Positions 63,883 through 64,000 of a stretch of DNA of 64,000 bases are shown here, in pieces. How positions within the stretch are numbered: the stretch's first letter is position 1; each line of letters starts with the position of its first letter. The stretch comes from Qipengyuania pacifica (lineage in GTDB: Bacteria > Pseudomonadota > Alphaproteobacteria > Sphingomonadales > Sphingomonadaceae): positions 62,001 through 126,000 of the forward strand of contig NZ_JAHWXO010000001.1 of the NCBI RefSeq assembly GCF_019857205.1, given 5' to 3'. Both the position numbers and the translations under genes were made by a program. The notes under the pieces are model-generated. The model was not told where the DNA came from and did not search any database. It saw only the letters and a list, made by a program, of their open reading frames with translations.

Positions 63883-64000
63883 ATGAAAATCCTCGTCCCC
63901 GTCAAGCGGGTGATCGATTACAACGTCAAACCGCGCGTCAAGGCCGACGGTTCGGGCGTCGATCTTGCGAACGTCAAGATGAGCATGAACCCGTTCGACG
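63883..64000 (+). CDS. etfB: Electron transfer flavoprotein beta subunit (5' part only)
   Basis: Thirty-nine residues are visible before the window ends, beginning [20 protein letters not shown] and including KMSMNPFD, which is typical of the EtfB N-terminus. ETF carries electrons from acyl-CoA dehydrogenases to the quinone pool. The ATG is preceded by GAGAGGAAGG. Confidence 0.92.
   Translation, partial: MKILVPVKRVIDYNVKPRVKADGSGVDLANVKMSMNPFD

Noticed and set aside
1..64000. Prophage, insertion sequence, CRISPR, toxin-antitoxin or restriction system
   Set aside because: No integrase, transposase, cas, toxin or methyltransferase signature in any frame and no regularly spaced repeats were seen.

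Overview
The window is a 64 kb piece of a chromosome from an alphaproteobacterium, most likely order Sphingomonadales, family Erythrobacteraceae (Erythrobacter, Qipengyuania or Altererythrobacter type). This is inferred from high GC content with strong G/C third-position bias, a MipZ-type division ATPase, tightly overlapping start/stop codons with frequent GTG and TTG starts, a TonB-ExbB-ExbD-ExbD cluster, an isolated sucC, and the overall set of proteins. Nearly all of it is densely packed core genome. I see no phage, insertion sequence, CRISPR array or rRNA operon.

Layout. 0-3.7 kb: a truncated secreted M20 amidohydrolase, then divergent genes for a small membrane protein, a sterol-desaturase-type di-iron hydroxylase and a GMC flavin oxidoreductase. 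3.7-5.5 kb: glnK-amtB nitrogen operon behind a near-perfect sigma-54 promoter. 5.6-10.6 kb: endonuclease/phosphatase family protein, alpha/beta hydrolase, release factor 3, SDR, and an HExxH-containing exported protein. 10.6-16.8 kb: pheT, pheS, two tandem AraC-type regulators, rplT and rpmI, all on the minus strand; rpmI has a structured leader. 16.9-25.2 kb: SDR-SDR-hisN operon (one SDR has lost its catalytic lysine), a third AraC regulator, prs, glpX, homoserine dehydrogenase and two exported proteins of unknown function.

25.5-28.2 kb: tonB-exbB-exbD-exbD energy transduction operon. 28.3-34.2 kb: orphan ligase-associated DEXH helicase, a DUF2059 protein, then mipZ-dnaJ-pgm joined by 4-nt overlaps. 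34.4-36.2 kb: CsgG-like exported protein, panC, tRNA-Gly(UCC). 36.3-39.4 kb: OmpA-type lipoprotein coupled to a cation/proton antiporter, and apt. 39.5-45.8 kb: petABC (cytochrome bc1), pgeF and pepN. 46-51.2 kb: nucleoside-diphosphate-sugar epimerase-like protein, DMT exporter, threonine aldolase, GNAT protein, a PH-domain protein pair (YdbS/YdbT type) and tRNA-Thr(GGU). 51.3-59.1 kb: a small protein, then gpmA-purE-purK-folA-ribF and ileS-lspA-DUF3035 lipoprotein, most pairs translationally coupled. 59.3-64 kb: CNNM/CorC protein, OmpA/glycine-zipper lipoprotein, cysQ-like phosphatase, sucC, and the start of etfB behind a perfect 14-bp palindromic operator.

I did not find a clear-cut new system. 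The observations most worth following are the rpmI leader RNA, the etfB operator, the SDR with Asn in place of the catalytic Lys, the AraC pair sitting between rplT and pheS, the exported HExxH protein, a patch of atypical codon use inside ileS, and a hairpin-rich 226-bp intergenic block at 59.1-59.3 kb.
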